Shown here one piece after another: positions 45,655-58,213 of a stretch of DNA of 64,000 nt. Location: the NCBI GenBank assembly GCA_003439945.1, contig QVRM01005437.1, forward strand, positions 1 to 64,000, in the 5' to 3' direction. Under the pieces are notes generated by a model, which was not told where the DNA came from, ran no database searches, and saw only the letters and a list, made by a program, of their open reading frames with translations. Position 1 is the stretch's first letter; each line of letters starts with the position of its first letter. The DNA is from Dermanyssus gallinae. Taxonomy: Eukaryota > Arthropoda > Arachnida > Mesostigmata > Dermanyssidae. Position numbers and translations under genes: made by a program.

Positions 45655-46149
45655 CGTTTTAGTCCCCTAGACCAGGCCGCCACGATCGTGATTGTTCGCG
45701 GCCACCCAGCCAGGCAAGAGCTAACGCAGGCTTCCCCTTGTGTGAGCAGGGAAGGGACGACGTCCTTGTAGCCTTGATCCGCCTGGTGGCCGGATCGGGA
45801 ACCACGCAAGGTCACATTAACGACAGAAGGAACGGATACGCAGGGCGGTAGAACACGACACAGGGCAATACGGCGAACAAAATACATGGCACTAGTGGGA
45901 AGCACTAAGCACTCTGTGAAACCACCAAAGTCCAGTAAACCAACACCTTCGAGAGTGAATATCCGCTCTCAACGACATTCAGCACGAATTTGTTCGATTT
46001 GAGCGACGGTCAGCACGGACCCGTTAGCGCCTGCAATCCACAAATGTCTAAGCTAAATATTGAAAAGATCCACAACCCTCTTTCTAGCTGATCATGAGGA
46101 GACATGAGGCCGTCAAGCGGCCGACATGTCAACCTTTGCTCAGATTAGT
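45655..46149. other. Intergenic; tRNA-like SINE head possible on the minus strand
   Basis: The complement of about 45658-45685 (GTGGCGGCCTGGTCTAGGGGAC) resembles the head of the SINE-like unit at 49400-49508. No B box is obvious. Nothing else is seen. Confidence 0.3.
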
Positions 46150-46530
46150 GCTAGTTGTTAATGAACGCTGAGACCGCCAGAAAGTTGGCCCAAACGTGGC
46201 CCAGGCAGATCCGCGAAGGAGACGGACGGCAAACGCTCAACCAGGAGCAGCCGGGCCCTCATGGCCTCGACGCACCCTCACAGGACGGAATACAAAATGG
46301 CATCCCACTATTCAACCGCAAGTAGACATGCGGGATGATAGTCAGGGATAGAGCTGATTGAAGGAGAACGGCAGAGACGCCTCTCCCACGGCTTCGAAGT
46401 AATGCCAAAGTAATTCCGAGCCTGGGGCGGTGGGGAGGAATCCGGGTTTAGTGGGTTTGCGAGTCTCACACGCAGGCTGCTAGTGGCGCATGTGCATCAT
46501 GCAGTCCCAAACCCCCCCAGAAAAAAAACA
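46150..46530 (+). mobile_element. R1-clade LINE 3' end, copy C
   Basis: Plus-strand copy of the family whose main member lies at 54914-58213. The last codons (G-L-D-A-P-S-Q-D-G-I-Q-N-G-I-P) match copy B (59590-59640), followed by the shared 3' UTR: GCGGGATGATAGTCAGGGATAG..., CGCCTCTCCCACGGCTTCG, GGTTTAGTGGGTTTGCGAG, CGCATGTGCATCATG. It ends in AGAAAAAAAAAC. Strongly 5' truncated. Confidence 0.8.
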
Positions 46531-48944
46531 CTCAACCAGACCAGTCATGTAGTTGTACAAAGTTTAAGGCTTGTGGACAGTACAAATCTTCGCCGCTGAG
46601 ATAATCGCATACGGTTCTTTGTGAGAGTGAAAAAGCATAATTTCATATCAATGGGCTTTCGTTTTCTTTACTCACAAACAGAGTTGCCATTTGTTCAGCA
46701 GGAACTGATCCGCCATGATTCAGACCAGAATATTAGTCAAGTACCTTTGTTAAAAACACGCGCTTGCCTACAGGAAGATCCACTAGATAGAGTAGAATTT
46801 ACCTACCGACAAAAGTTTCGGACTGACCCAATCATAGAGGGAAAACTCACAACGTCACACCAGCAGATGCAATAGTCGTTTACAACGACATTTTGTCTTG
46901 CAAATACTCTGCCAAATTAAACGTTCATGAGGATTGATTTTTTTATATTCGGTACGAGGACCGTGATCCATTATTTGCAGTCGGTGCGGATTGTTCCTTG
47001 TTGGAGACGCGCGTTGAAGAGTGTCGACTATTGGAGTCCTAGTGTGAGAGCCTGACTTAGACTTTGTCCGGGCCACATGCTTTCTTTAACGGGCGGTTTA
47101 CCATCGTTTCGTGTACCTCTGCTATTGAGAAATCTCGTCTGAGGTCATCCATCTAGGCTAGATCTCTACGATGTATAGATGTAGCGGGCGGGTCTCCTTA
47201 AGGATTGTGTTCGCCACAGATAAAATGCTATGAAAACTGTCGTCTGCTTCCACTCGCTAATAGAGGTTTTGAGAAAAAAATCTCCTTGTGGCATTCTATC
47301 GGTGGTTCCGATAGGATGCCACAATGAGATTTTTTCTTCTCCGCTCCTTGTGGCACCCTATCAGTGGTTTAAACCAAGATGGAAAGAAATCAATCCAAGT
47401 ATATACGGAAGCACTGTCCGTATATTGTATAATACAGACATACCGAAAAATTCTAGAAGCATTTAGGCGACCTAAATTCCACTAATGCTATCTCCGAAAA
47501 ACAACTTTAAATATTTGTCCGCGATTGATAAGCATGCGATTGCAAACACAGCTTCGGATTTTTAAGATTTAACTACATCTTACAAATACCTCCTGCGCGT
47601 TTGTGCCTATAACAATCCCATGCTTAAGACAAAACTAGCAAATGTAAACTAAGCAAATCCTAAGTATGGATTCAAAAAGAAACGCTTGGATTATATCAAG
47701 ATTCCCTATAAGCGAGTGCATCCTTAGGGCTAAAACGGTTAGTAACCTGCCCCTCCCGATCCCTACGCCGCTTCATTGATATAGTTTGCCCTCGCAGAGT
47801 CACTGGTTGAGGAGACAACACAGTCAGAAATTAAAATCGAAACAAGCAAAGCAGATCGTACCATCGAGTCTCTACTGGATAAATTCGTAGGCAAATACTT
47901 GGTAAACAAATTCAAGTTCTCGAACGCCTAAGAGACGTGGCCGTTCTTTAGTACACGAATACTTCAGCGGTGGCTTAACTCGGCACCATGTCGGACTATG
48001 TAAACGGTGTGCGAAAGCTGTGAACTCTAGCAGCCTTCACTTATTAAGTTATCTCCAAAGTTTCAGAATGTTCCTCAGGCACGCTGAACCCAACACTGTG
48101 ATGCACAGAGCTTTTAGGAGAAGTTTTAAACTCGAACCGAGAGAATTGGTGATTACCTGTGAAGCAGGGCGTAATGGCTTTGCGCAGAACGTGACGAACG
48201 CTTATGCACAGCGGCCGTATTCTATAAAAAAGTGTAATTTTTTTATCGTCATGTACTGGAATTTATTGTCATAAGCATACAATTAATAAGCATACAATTA
48301 AAAAGTGTAAATATCTATGTTAGGTAGGGGATACATTTTTTATACCATATGGTAATCTAGACCCTTTAGTAAAAACAGATTTATGAGCGTGTCCAGAAGT
48401 TGTATTATGTTGGACAAGAATGGCATACATATTACATACATTACAGACATACTCCTTCCCACCTTCACTCATTACCGGCACCACTTCTCTTTCACTGCCC
48501 ATGCTCATTCCAAACTACCCACCACCTTAACACTATCTGTCGTAGATTGAACTGCCGCCTTTGTGTTTCCGCTTTACAGCTCGCATCACTCCCGCCGCAT
48601 CTAATACAATTCGCGACCCTATTTAATTCAGCTGTTTCCCCGCCCATAGTGCTCCAGTTGCTAACAACGCGGTAACATGTTTTTATTTCAAGGCACGTTT
48701 CATTGGTTAAGATGATTGTATATAATCGCCTAGCTCATACACCACCTAAAATAATATTAATTAAGGTGTAATTGGTACACATGTAATTCATAGATGACAA
48801 ACAACTATGTATATATTGGTGTGTGTGTGTACTTACTCCTTCCGACCACCGCCGCCACTTCGCTTACTCTGTCCACGTTCATCCCAGACTGCCCATCATT
48901 TTAAAACTATTTAGATTAAATTCTCGCCCATGCATTTCGGGGCA
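46531..48944. other. Intergenic; hairpin and internal repeats, no gene
   Basis: The hairpin is listed separately. The phrase CTCCTTGTGGCA..CTATC..TGGTT occurs at 47283 and 47343. ATAAGCATACAATTA is repeated in tandem near 48270-48300. Pyrimidine-rich segments near 48445-48640 and 48832-48920 resemble each other. The 84-codon frame at 46621-46875 is unidentified. Confidence 0.4.
47272..47337. repeat. 29-bp hairpin with two mismatches
   Basis: GAAAAAAATCTCCTTGTGGCATTCTATCGG-type left arm and its complement around an 8-base centre (about 47301-47308). Arms differ at two positions plus one A-run length. A third, direct partial copy of the arm follows at 47343. Confidence 0.85.
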
Positions 48945-48945
48945 A

Positions 48946-49800
48946 AGGTTTGTGTATTGTCTAAAACCACGATGAAACTTTATGACCTAAAACTAGGTAG
49001 CGGTACTAGGGCTGTTGCTTTAGACGTATATTCTAAATTAAATTCCTTCAGGCTTGTCCGGCTTATACTAATAAATATACAAGGTTACTTAGCTGATCCC
49101 CATACCCACTAAACGCACCTCTCCTCTCAAGCTTCATACGCTGATGGCTTAGAGCTCCATCGAACAGAGTACTATGGGCCATCAGGAGAAGTGGCGAGTG
49201 CCACTCGGATCATTTGGCTGGGTTCATTCACAGGTTCCCCCAACGTTCGACGTGCTTTGTCCCAACACCTGTGAACCCGTATCATTTATAAATCTAGAAT
49301 TAAAATTTGTTTTAAGGATGTTGTTTTTGATTCTAGACTATCGTCCGTCCCCTACGGGCTCGGAACTTAACCTGAGGTATATCTTCAATGCACCGAGGGC
49401 CGGACATGTTAAAATATCTAGGGTTTCCCCAGCAGGCCTTGTTGATCGAACCGGGGACCGGTAGATGACAACCATGACTAGCGCACTAGTCCCCTAAACC
49501 ACGCCGCCACTATGTTTCTTAGATCAAATCGTTCTTGAGTTTGCAATTGCTGTGGTTCTAGCCTGTTCCATTACCTGGCACTTTAGAAAAGTGTGATTCG
49601 AGTCTTCCTGCATCCTGGCGGTGAACGCAGCCCCTTGAGGAAGTTTTTTTAATTCAAAAGACGGAGGTCTGAAAATCCCCATTTGCGTGGATCGTTCATT
49701 CCATTTTAGTATTTTTTTCATTTTAGTATTTTTATTTTGGAATTAGAGTCCCGTTTGGTTTGCTATGTCTTCATTGTTCCATTGCATTCTCTCTCGACGG
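48946..49800 (-). mobile_element. Old LINE repeat, copy D1
   Basis: Shares long blocks with 53190-54262: TTTGTGTATTGTCTAAAAC; CTTTAGACGTATATTC; GATGGCTTAGAGCTCCAT; TTGGCTGGGTTCATTCACAG and GTTCCCCCAACGTTCGACG; TGTTCCATTGCATT. On the minus strand near 49560-49720, codons give Q-M-G-I-F-R-P-P...E-D-S-N-H-T-F-L-K-C, a LINE C-terminal Cys/His block. It is probably the 3' part of an old LINE. It carries about 110 bases absent from the partner copy (see 49400-49508). Confidence 0.55.
49400..49508 (-). mobile_element. SINE-like tRNA-headed unit, family 3, inside D1
   Basis: In complement it begins GTGGCGGCGTGGTTTAGGGG (A-box-like) and contains CCCCGGTTCGATCAACAAGG (B-box-like). The corresponding place in the paralogous repeat at about 53930 lacks it, which supports an insertion. 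Only one good copy is seen, so the family status is tentative. Confidence 0.5.
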
Positions 49801-49959
49801 GGCTCGCCGCATATTGTCTTTTACTACTCATCTTTAGAACAAGGATATTTGCAATAAAAACGGATGGCTCATTACGATTGCCTGTTCCTCAGTCGTTTGC
49901 TGACTGGCGGCTAAAATCGGCTGTTACCCCTGGGGATACAGGAGTAGTAGTCTACTGTG

Positions 49960-51715
49960 CCCGTGCATTTCTACAACCGCGCAAAATGTCGACGGTGATC
50001 GTCATTTGGTCTATGATTCAGAACCATCCCATCTGGTAATGTCCCATAGCGCTATGCTATCGCAGACAGGTCTTCAGCAGGGTGATGCCCTAGGTCCTCT
50101 ACTTTTTTATTTGTGTATCAAGGAATAGGTTGATTCACTGCAGTCCCTTCTTAATGCGTGGCACTTGGATGACGGGGTTCTGGGCGGGGACCTCCCGACC
50201 GTACTTGAAGATATCCGGAAAGTTATTTACTTTGGTGCGATTAGCGGGGTGGCACTCAACCCGGTCAAATGTGAAGTATATGTCACAGCCCACAACGAAT
50301 GTGAGCGATTGGATTCAACTAACCGTTTTGACTTACGCCCGGGCTGTCGCGAAGTGGACAAGGTTAACCTGGAGCTGCTAGGTGTCCCCTTATTGCCAGA
50401 CGGCATTGCAAAGGCATTAGCCAGTCGAAGAGAGCAAACTTGACTTTGCCACAGGCAGACTACCCCAATTGGAGGCACATTGCGGCCTCTTTCTTCTTAG
50501 ATCTTGTTTTTCAGCCGCGAGGTTAACACACCTGCTCAGAGGTTGCAACCTGTTTTTATACAGGCTCTTACAGCCATTTAACGGTCTTAGCTTAGACATT
50601 TTAGAGAACATACTAGGTCTTAGGCTGACCGCTGTGGCAAGGGAATAGGTAATGCGGTTTCTTTAGCTGGCTTTAGTGTGCCGGACGCAGTCATGATAGC
50701 GGGACCCGCAATTTTGTCTTCATTAACCCAAGGGGCGGACAAGATTAAAGCATTATTAGACAGTGATGGATGGAATGCATTATTAGACAGTGATGGGCGA
50801 ACGTTAAACTTCAAGTGCTGACCGACGTTGTCGGTCGGTTGTTGAATGTCGTTGTTATTTGATTCTCCTCCTGATGGTCAGAGCAGAGCAGTTGAATAGC
50901 CCCCTACAAAATGCGACCAGCAGGCCTGATTAATAGAGCATTTTCCGTTGCTGATAGAGCTGATCGAGCTGTTAGTAGTCAAGGGGCTGGGGGAATTGAG
51001 ACTATTTTGGACGACGAGACGACGAAAACCAAGCCGCATAAGCGCAGGGATTCGGCTTGGTTTTGACCTAGTCGTGCCCCACTGATGTCGTTGTGGTGAT
51101 TTTGTAGACGCGTTGGCTCATCATGGCCTGTCATGCGCCTTGAGTACAGATCGACGAGCGCGTCACTCCGCTTTAAATGACCCCTTTACTCGTACAGTAA
51201 ATCTGTCGGCTTCCCGTGTGTTCTAGAACCCTCGGTTCTATCCAGGGATGATGGAAAAAGGCCTGACGGTCTGACTTTGATGCGCTTTGAGCGTGGCCGC
51301 AGGTTTGTTTGGGACACAATTGTAACCGACTCATTAGCCCCTTTGATGGTGGGTGCAGGTGCGGATCGAGGAGTCATGCTTCCAGGTTAGCTGAGGCCAA
51401 AGAGCAGAAAATACGCCAGCGTTGAAAATACGAATTTGTCCGTTGGCGTTCGAGACTATGGGAGCTGCAGGCCTTCTTACGCTCAAGCTGATTCAGCGTG
51501 TAAATAAAAGCCTTAATCTTTTGACGGGAGACTCGAGAGCGTCCGAATACTTGTGTCAGAGGCTGTCGCTCGACATTTAACGAGGAAATACAGCATCTGT
51601 TCGGGGTACATTGTTGAACTCGGCTAACCCTAGGTTAGAGAACCCGTAACCACACGTTCGCGCGGAGACAATTGTCAACCTCCAAAGTGCTAACATAGCG
51701 AAGTTTATAAATAAA
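49960..51715 (+). mobile_element. LINE of the LDDG type, RT palm to 3' end
   Basis: From about 50030 the plus strand encodes Q-T-G-L-Q-Q-G-D-A-L-G-P-L-L-F (RT block 4), then W-H-L-D-D-G-V-L-G-G (50155-50185) where most LINEs have F/Y-A-D-D, then A-L-N-P-V-K-C-E-V. Broken frames continue through L-T-H-L-L-R-G-C-N and a C-terminus at 51440-51600 (L-L-T-G-D-S-R-A-S-E-Y-L-C-Q-R-L-S, R-G-N-T-A-S-V-R-G-T). The 3' UTR (CTAACCCTAGGTTAGAGAACCC...) recurs at 20625 and 23519. The N-terminal half of the same RT type is at 21182. A 12-bp inverted repeat (51025-51036/51053-51064) lies within. The copy is dead. Confidence 0.7.
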
Positions 51716-51724
51716 CAAAATATT

Positions 51725-53060
51725 TTCAGAACACAGTGACGTTTTTAAATACGCAAATAAACAGAAATGAAATGAGTACAAATACTGCAGCTTTAAATCT
51801 AGATTAGGGTGCCCTGATAGACGAATGCTTTTAACGCAAATGCATTTAAGGGTTTGTTCTCGTCGGTTTATGTAGCCCAGAAGTGTTCGCTTCCCAATGG
51901 TGTATCAAAAACGTTATATGTTTATTAAAATTAAACAAATACTCACTAAATTCAATTTCACTTCTGATTTAACTTGATCAATATATTACAAAATGGTAGC
52001 AATTGTAATAAGTTATATTATAAACAATAGGCTGGTTTTTGATTATGCGTATTTTGATTTTTTGAAAGCATCTAACTTAGTTAGGTTAACCCATTCTGAT
52101 GTTACGAAGTTTGCAACATTGTGTTCAAAATTGGCCTTTAACCACTCATAAGTCAAATAATATTAGGGTCTTCGAGGTTACTGTGACATAACTCATATCA
52201 CACTAATTATCTAATCAACTAGCCCTATACGAAACACCATATTTCGTGGTTTTATAATGCATGATTACAACTTTTACATGAGGCTTTAGTACAGTTTGGT
52301 TGCAAGCTCATGAGAAAATTATTTCGTCATATTTCATTGAGGTATAGCTTTTTTCGTAATTCCGTTGTGATAAATCCAGTTTGGAAACTGAGTTCCACAG
52401 CAAACGCCGTATGTACAGAACGTCGCATTTTAAACTCATTAAATGCATTCAAATATTTAAGCATTCGCTAAACAAAATATAAAGGGGTCAACACAATATC
52501 GTGAAAATAAACTACCAAGACACATCGTGTAAATAACATGCTTCGTGGATAATATGACCAGGATGCTGAGAACTAAAAGCGCTAACGGCACAAACGTATG
52601 TATGGGACAAATGTAGGCTGACTGTTAGTTGTGTGAAACTTAATAACGGGGGGTTAAACTGCAACAATGACAAAATAATATCCCCATTGATCACAATAGG
52701 GGTGCACGTAAGTGGAATTTAGTATACAAGTACATTAATATGCACAACTTTTAAATGTATTACATGGGCATTTTGCGTTTGCCCTGAAACACCGCGTGTG
52801 ACTCGATTCGTATTGAGGGGCCGCTACTTCGGGATATTTTCCCTCTCTTTCTTTTATTTCTTACACTGCTATACGACCAGTGACTGAGACAGCCAAAGGA
52901 GGTAAGTCAACTCGTCGTATAGTCACTACACTATGTACATACGCTCAAACAACATGAATAGTAAATAAGCAGCAAAACCAGCACTCCTCTCGATTGAGGA
53001 CAGGGTGCTGCTTCTAGTCGACGATACACGTCTATGCATGCATATGTACGGCATTTGTAC
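51725..53060. repeat. Duplicated ~1.3-kb block, copy 1
   Basis: Collinear with 60455-62965. Shared runs include CTGCAGCTTTAAAT, AACTCGTCGTATAGTCACTACACTATGTA and GACAGGGTGCTGCTTCTAGTCG, in the same order and orientation. AT-rich with no long frame. It may be an old non-autonomous element or a segmental duplication; no terminal repeats were identified. This copy is not interrupted at the site where copy 2 holds a LINE. Confidence 0.85.
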
Positions 53061-53189
53061 TGTGCATATGGTATTTTTAACCGAAACCTGGCTAGTGGTG
53101 GAAGTGGTAAACATGTAACTTATAGATGACACTATCGCGTCATGATAGGCATTCGGCATTCCGGTGTGACTGTGGCTCCCGAGGAGGGA

Positions 53190-54899
53190 AGGTTTGTGTA
53201 TTGTCTAAAACAATGAAAGTTTGCCACGATGAAAGTTTATGAACTAAAACTCGATAGCGGCACTAAACTATTAACTATTAAACTAATAACTAAAGCTTTA
53301 GACGTATATTCCAAATTAAGTTCCATCAGGATTGTCTTTTATTATGCGACAAACGCCGGTATCTTTGCTGAGCGCAAGGGACGCGTAAAATTGATATATG
53401 ACTCATTTGACTTTATTGTGATAAAACTAGTCTAACTATAATTTATGGAGATTTCAACCATTCAACGATACACTAGATGAGTGTCACTCGTTTAGATTCA
53501 CAAACCATAGAGTCTACCGTTTACACTGGCGCCATTGACTTATACCAATAGATAGACAAGGTCACTCGCCTTTGACCGTATAGTCATGATACTTTTTTTT
53601 ATGGAAGAGGGTTAAATACGATACTATTCCTGCGAGTAAGGAAAGATAATGATCCCATAACGAGCAGCATGAAACTCGACCCCAGCAAATTAATGTTAGT
53701 CCGCTGAGACCCATACCCACTGAACGCGCCTCTCCCCTGTTAAGCTTCATTCGCTGATGGCTTAGAGCTCCATAGAACTGTACTATGGGTCCTCAGGAGA
53801 CGTGGCAAGTACTACTCAGATAATTTGGCTGGGTTCATTCACAGGTTCCCCCAACGTTCGACGTGCTTCGTCCTAACACCTGCGAACCCGTATCATTCAT
53901 AGTCACGTAATCTTCTAATGGTCCACGAACTCCGTACGGGCTCCTCTAGGGAAATCTGAGATACTTTGTTTCTTTCTGTCTCCCTTAAAAAATAATTTGT
54001 TCCTGAAATTGCAATAGCTGTAATTCTAAACCGTTCTAGCACTTTAGAAGAGTGTAAGTCGAATCGTTCTGCTTCCTGGCAGTGAACGCTCCTTGAGGGA
54101 GCTTTTCCAATTCAAACGATGTAGCTCTAAAAATCCCCATTTGCGTGGGCCGTTCAATCCATTTTAGAATATGTTTTTATTTTATTACTTTATATTTATT
54201 TTAGAAATACAGTTCCGTTTGGCTTGATATGTGACCATTGTTCCATTGCATTGTCTCTCTATATTGTATTACTGTAGCTTGGGATGCTATTCTACAATTT
54301 TTGCCTTTTTTCCACCTGCAGGTCCCAAAAAAAGGCTCCTGTTAGCACCGAGCGACGTTTGTGGTAATCGTGCGATACGCCTGGATAATTCGGAGGGCCA
54401 CTACCTTCTGGGTGCTTCCAATGAGCATGCTTGCTTTCTTCGTTTTTAACGAGGGCTTAAGCTGGGTTCAGGACCAAATACGCTATAGGCTGGGCCATTG
54501 ACACTGATGTCCAGAATGGATTGCAAGAAACATTTTTGGTGTATATGGTTGAACTGTGGAAAATGTCAGCCTCAGCTGCACTCGTTGGACAGCGCCGAGC
54601 ACTGGACGGTTTTTCCTGCATTCATGTTGAAAGTCTAAAAGGAGTTCGTTTTCGGCAAGGTCCTAAGCCTTTTTTTTATTAATGATTCCCTCGTATCCCA
54701 AAAATATTCAGTAGGTAGATGAGCCCAAATCCTTTATTGTCTTTGAGGGTGAGGACAATTTTAGTCCGTTTTTAGTTTACGGGTAATGCGTTCTTCCTGG
54801 TCGCTATAGTAAGCACTTTTGCAACCAGATATGGATACATCCTAAATAGTAAGTGCCTCCGCTACTGTTATCGCTGAGGGTTTGTCCCTTTCTCCTGTA
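53190..54899 (-). mobile_element. Old R1-like LINE remnant, copy D2
   Basis: Paralogue of 48946-49800 (shared blocks listed there), with about 360 extra bases at 53340-53700. Further up the minus strand, 54340-54440 encodes S-T-Q-K-V-V-A-L-R-I-I-Q-A-Y-R-T-I-T-T, which parallels A-L-R-S-T-Q-R-T-L-A-I-R-V-S-R-A-Y-R-T-V in the R1 ORF2 at 55096-57147. So this is a diverged R1-clade element into or next to which the younger R1 element lies. Heavily decayed. Confidence 0.5.
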
Positions 54900-54913
54900 G
54901 GGGTCTCTTATCT
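54900..54913. repeat. 14-bp direct repeat at the R1 element's 3' end
   Basis: GGGGTCTCTTATCT lies immediately outside the T-run (poly-A tail in complement) of the R1 element and recurs exactly at 58339-58352. It has the length of R1-type target duplications, but the second copy lies in apparent ORF1 coding sequence. Confidence 0.8.
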
Positions 54914-55095
54914 TTTTTTTTTCTGGGAGGTTTCGGTAATACATGATGCACATGCGCCACTAGCAGCCTGCGTGACTAGTGACTCGCAAACCCACTAAAC
55001 CCGAATTCCTCCCCCCCCCCCCCAGGCTTGGTATTACTTTGGCATTACATCGAAACCGTGGGAGAGGCGTCTCTGCCGTTCTCCTTCAATCAGCT

Positions 55096-58000
55096 CTATC
55101 CCTGACTATCATCCCGCATGTCTACCTGCGGTTGGATAGGGGGATGCCATTTTGTAATCCGTCCTCCCCCCTCCCTCGGCTCCTCGTCTCGACCACTCTC
55201 CCGAGAGACCCGCTCAAACCTCTCCCGCCTGGCCGTTTCCTTGGCTGTCTTGAGTGTCAAAACAGCGTCGAACAGGTTCGTCGCCTCCCTCCATACCTCC
55301 TCCCTCATTATATGGGAGACCACCTCCTTGATGGGTCGGCTCCTCACAGCGATTGGTGCTGCGTCCCGTGCTTCCCTGAGAGCATCACACCGCAGAACAG
55401 TATGCTCTACGTTGTCCGTTTCTCCAGAGTCGCACAGCACGCAGATATCGCTGATGGCCTTCTTGATCCTTGACAGGTAGCTCTGGAACTGGCCGTGTCC
55501 GGTCAGAACCTGAGTCGTCCAGTAGGAAAGCTCCCCGTGTCGGCGGTCATACCATGCCCTGAGGTCCGGTATCAGACCCTTGGTCCAGCTCCCTGTGGTC
55601 ACACCGGGTCTTACCTGCGCCCATTCCTCATGCCAGGCCGATATGGTGGCACTCCTGGCCCTGGTGAGATCCAGACCTTCGTCTAGATACATTTTACTTC
55701 GTTCAGCCACTAGGAGGTCCCATGGCAGCATTTTGGCTAGGACCAGGAGAGCTTCGGTCGAGACTGTTCGATACGCCCGGCTTACCCTGATTGCCAGCGT
55801 TCGTTGGGTCGACCTTAGTGCCCCCCTATTTTTCGCCGTCCGCATTGCCATGTCCCCCCAGACTGGGGCTGCGTATAGCGCCGTTGATTCGGCCACCGAG
55901 GCCAGGAGCCTTCTTTTCACCTCAGCCACCCCACCGACCCTAGGCATGATCCGCGCCAGGTTCAGGGAGACCCTTTGGGCCTTTTCGGCCACGTACTTAA
56001 CGTGTGCCGATCCGGTCAGTCCGGTGTCTAGCATGACCCCAAGGTACTTTACCTTCTTTCTGATTTCTATCGGGTGGGCCGCCATCACGAGGTTAATGCC
56101 GGTCGTCCTCTTTCTGCCTGTTAGGTACATCGCCTCCGTCTTGTTGGGTGCCAGTTTCAAGTGATGGGACTCCATCCACTCGGACACCATTGACAAGGCC
56201 TCATTGGCGGCGCTCTCCAGGGCTCTTTCGGTCCTGGCCGTTATCATGAGTGCAAGGTCATCGGCGTACGCCAACGTCTCCACCCCATACGGGAGACCTG
56301 GGATCTCGAGCACCCCGTCGTAAGCTATGTTCCAGAGCACGGGTCCTAGAATCGAGCCCTGTGGGACTCCGGCAGTAACCTCGTACTCCTGCCCCCCTGC
56401 AACCAAGCCTCTGTCATCCAGGTAGGATGAAATCATTCGGCGGAGGTAGAGGGAAAAGCCCTTCCTCTTCATCGCCTCCACAATTACTTTCCAATTCATT
56501 GTGTTGAAGGCATTTTTGACATCCAGGAGGATCAGGAGCACGAATCCCCTTGTTTTAGGGGTCTTCATAGTCTCCTCACCCGCCCGTTTCAAAACCTTCT
56601 TTAGAGCCCCTAATGCGGATCTGCCCTTCCGGAAGCCGTACTGGACATCTGATAGGGCGTTCTTTTCCTGAATCTCGTCGTTTAGTCTCTTGACTATAAC
56701 GTTCTCCAGGAGCTTACCCATGGCGTCAATGAGGCATATGGGCCGGTAAGCCGAAGGCCCCGTCTTCCTCCCGGGTTTGGGGATTAGAACCAGGCTTGCC
56801 CTTTTCCACAGCCTCGGGAATCTCCCCTCTCTCAGAAGCTTGTTGGCAAGGTCTTGGAAGACCTTAGGCCACCTTTTGACCAGTAGCCTCGCTACCTCTG
56901 GGGGAATTCCGTCTAGGCCGGGCGCTTTACCGGTTGCCAACCGATTCCGGGCTTGTTCGACCTCCTCCAGCGTCACCTCCGGAATGTTTTCCGGGGTGAC
57001 CGAGAACTCCTCGTTTTCTCTCCGCGGCTGTGCCGGAAAAAGACCGGTTACAGTCTCCCGCAGCACATCCGGGGGCAGTTTCGAGGGAGGTCTCCGGAGT
57101 TTGGCCATAACTATTCGGTACGGCAGGCCCCATACGTCGCTCTCCACCCCGTCTATCAGCTCTTTCTCCGCTCGGGCTTTACTTTTGGCGATGAGTCCTC
57201 GGAGTCTCGATCGAGCAGCCTTGTCAATTGGGATTTAGCTCTTGCGGTCTCTCGCTCCCCGTAAAATCCCACCCGTCGTTTTCTTTGCGTTAACCAGCTG
57301 CGTGTTCTCGTGAAAATCCTATTTAGCCTAATGCAAAGCCCTGTGGGCAGCTGCGATCCCTTTGTTCCACCAGTAATAAGGAGGGTGGCGGCTCCCGTGG
57401 TGTTGTGAGGGAGCAGCTTTCTCGCATGCTGTAGAGAGTATGCTAATTATTTGATATTCATCCCCCACCGTGTCTCCCAGTTGTTTGCAACCCTCGTCTA
57501 TTCAGCCACTAGAATCTTGGCGTCAAGTTTCCGCATCTGCCATCTCTTACTAGGGGGCGGGGCGAGGGCCACCTCGGGGGTACTGATGGTGAAACAGATG
57601 TATCTGTGGTCACTCATGGTCTCCTCCGTCTCCCTCACCCTCCACTCTACCACCAGTGGAAAGGCCGCCTCATTGACCATTGTTAGGTCAATGAAGGCCG
57701 TCTGGCTCCCTCTGGAAAAGGTGGGGACCCTTCCGTCATTAAGAACCATTAGACTTTTTTCAGCCATCCACTTCTGTAAAGTTTGGGCCCGTCTAGTTGT
57801 GGTTCGGCTAACCCATGCTATGCTGGCTGCGTTAAAATCCCCGGTGATGACTACCCTCTTACCTGCATGTGCCCCCGCGCTCTGGGCAAGTTTCTCGAGG
57901 AATTCCTCGAATTCCTCCTCCTCCCTGTTGGGAGAGAAGTAGCAGCTATAGATGACCCCTACCCGGTCAATCTCCAGCCAGGAGAACCCCCTCCCCGACC

Positions 58001-58213
58001 CCCCGCCCCTAATCGCGAGGTTTCTCTCTGAACCCGTCCACCAGATTGCGTATCCGCCTCTGCGTCAGATACCCAGTCTGCCATCCGCTTGGTGATCGCT
58101 ATGTTTGGCTCGGAAAGCAGGCAGAGGCCTATGGACTCTCTGCGTACTATCTCATCGAGCATGTCATGCGCCGCCCTGCAGCGGTTAAGGTTTACCTGAA
58201 GTATCTTTAACAT
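55096..58213 (-). pseudogene. R1-clade ORF2: endonuclease plus reverse transcriptase
   Basis: The endonuclease starts M-L-K-I-L-Q-V-N-L-N-R-C-R-A-A-H-D (58213), typical of R1/TRAS ORF2. A one-base frameshift near 58060 moves it into the frame with G-D-F-N-A (~57830) and S-D-H-R-Y-I (~57600). A stop at 57498-57500 and a further break precede the RT part. From about 57235 the frame is open to 55096 (683 codons from 57147). RT landmarks (residues counted from 57147): G-K-A-P-G-L-D-G ~73-80, Y-R-P-I-C-L ~134, F-R-K-G-R-S-A ~172, L-D-V-K-N-A-F-N ~208, G-V-P-Q-G-S-I-L-G-P ~260, Y-A-D-D 294-297. The C-terminus has a zinc-knuckle-like C-V-L-C...H-T-V-L-R-C. The RT is well preserved and the endonuclease is broken, so the copy is young but disabled. 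Confidence 0.85.
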
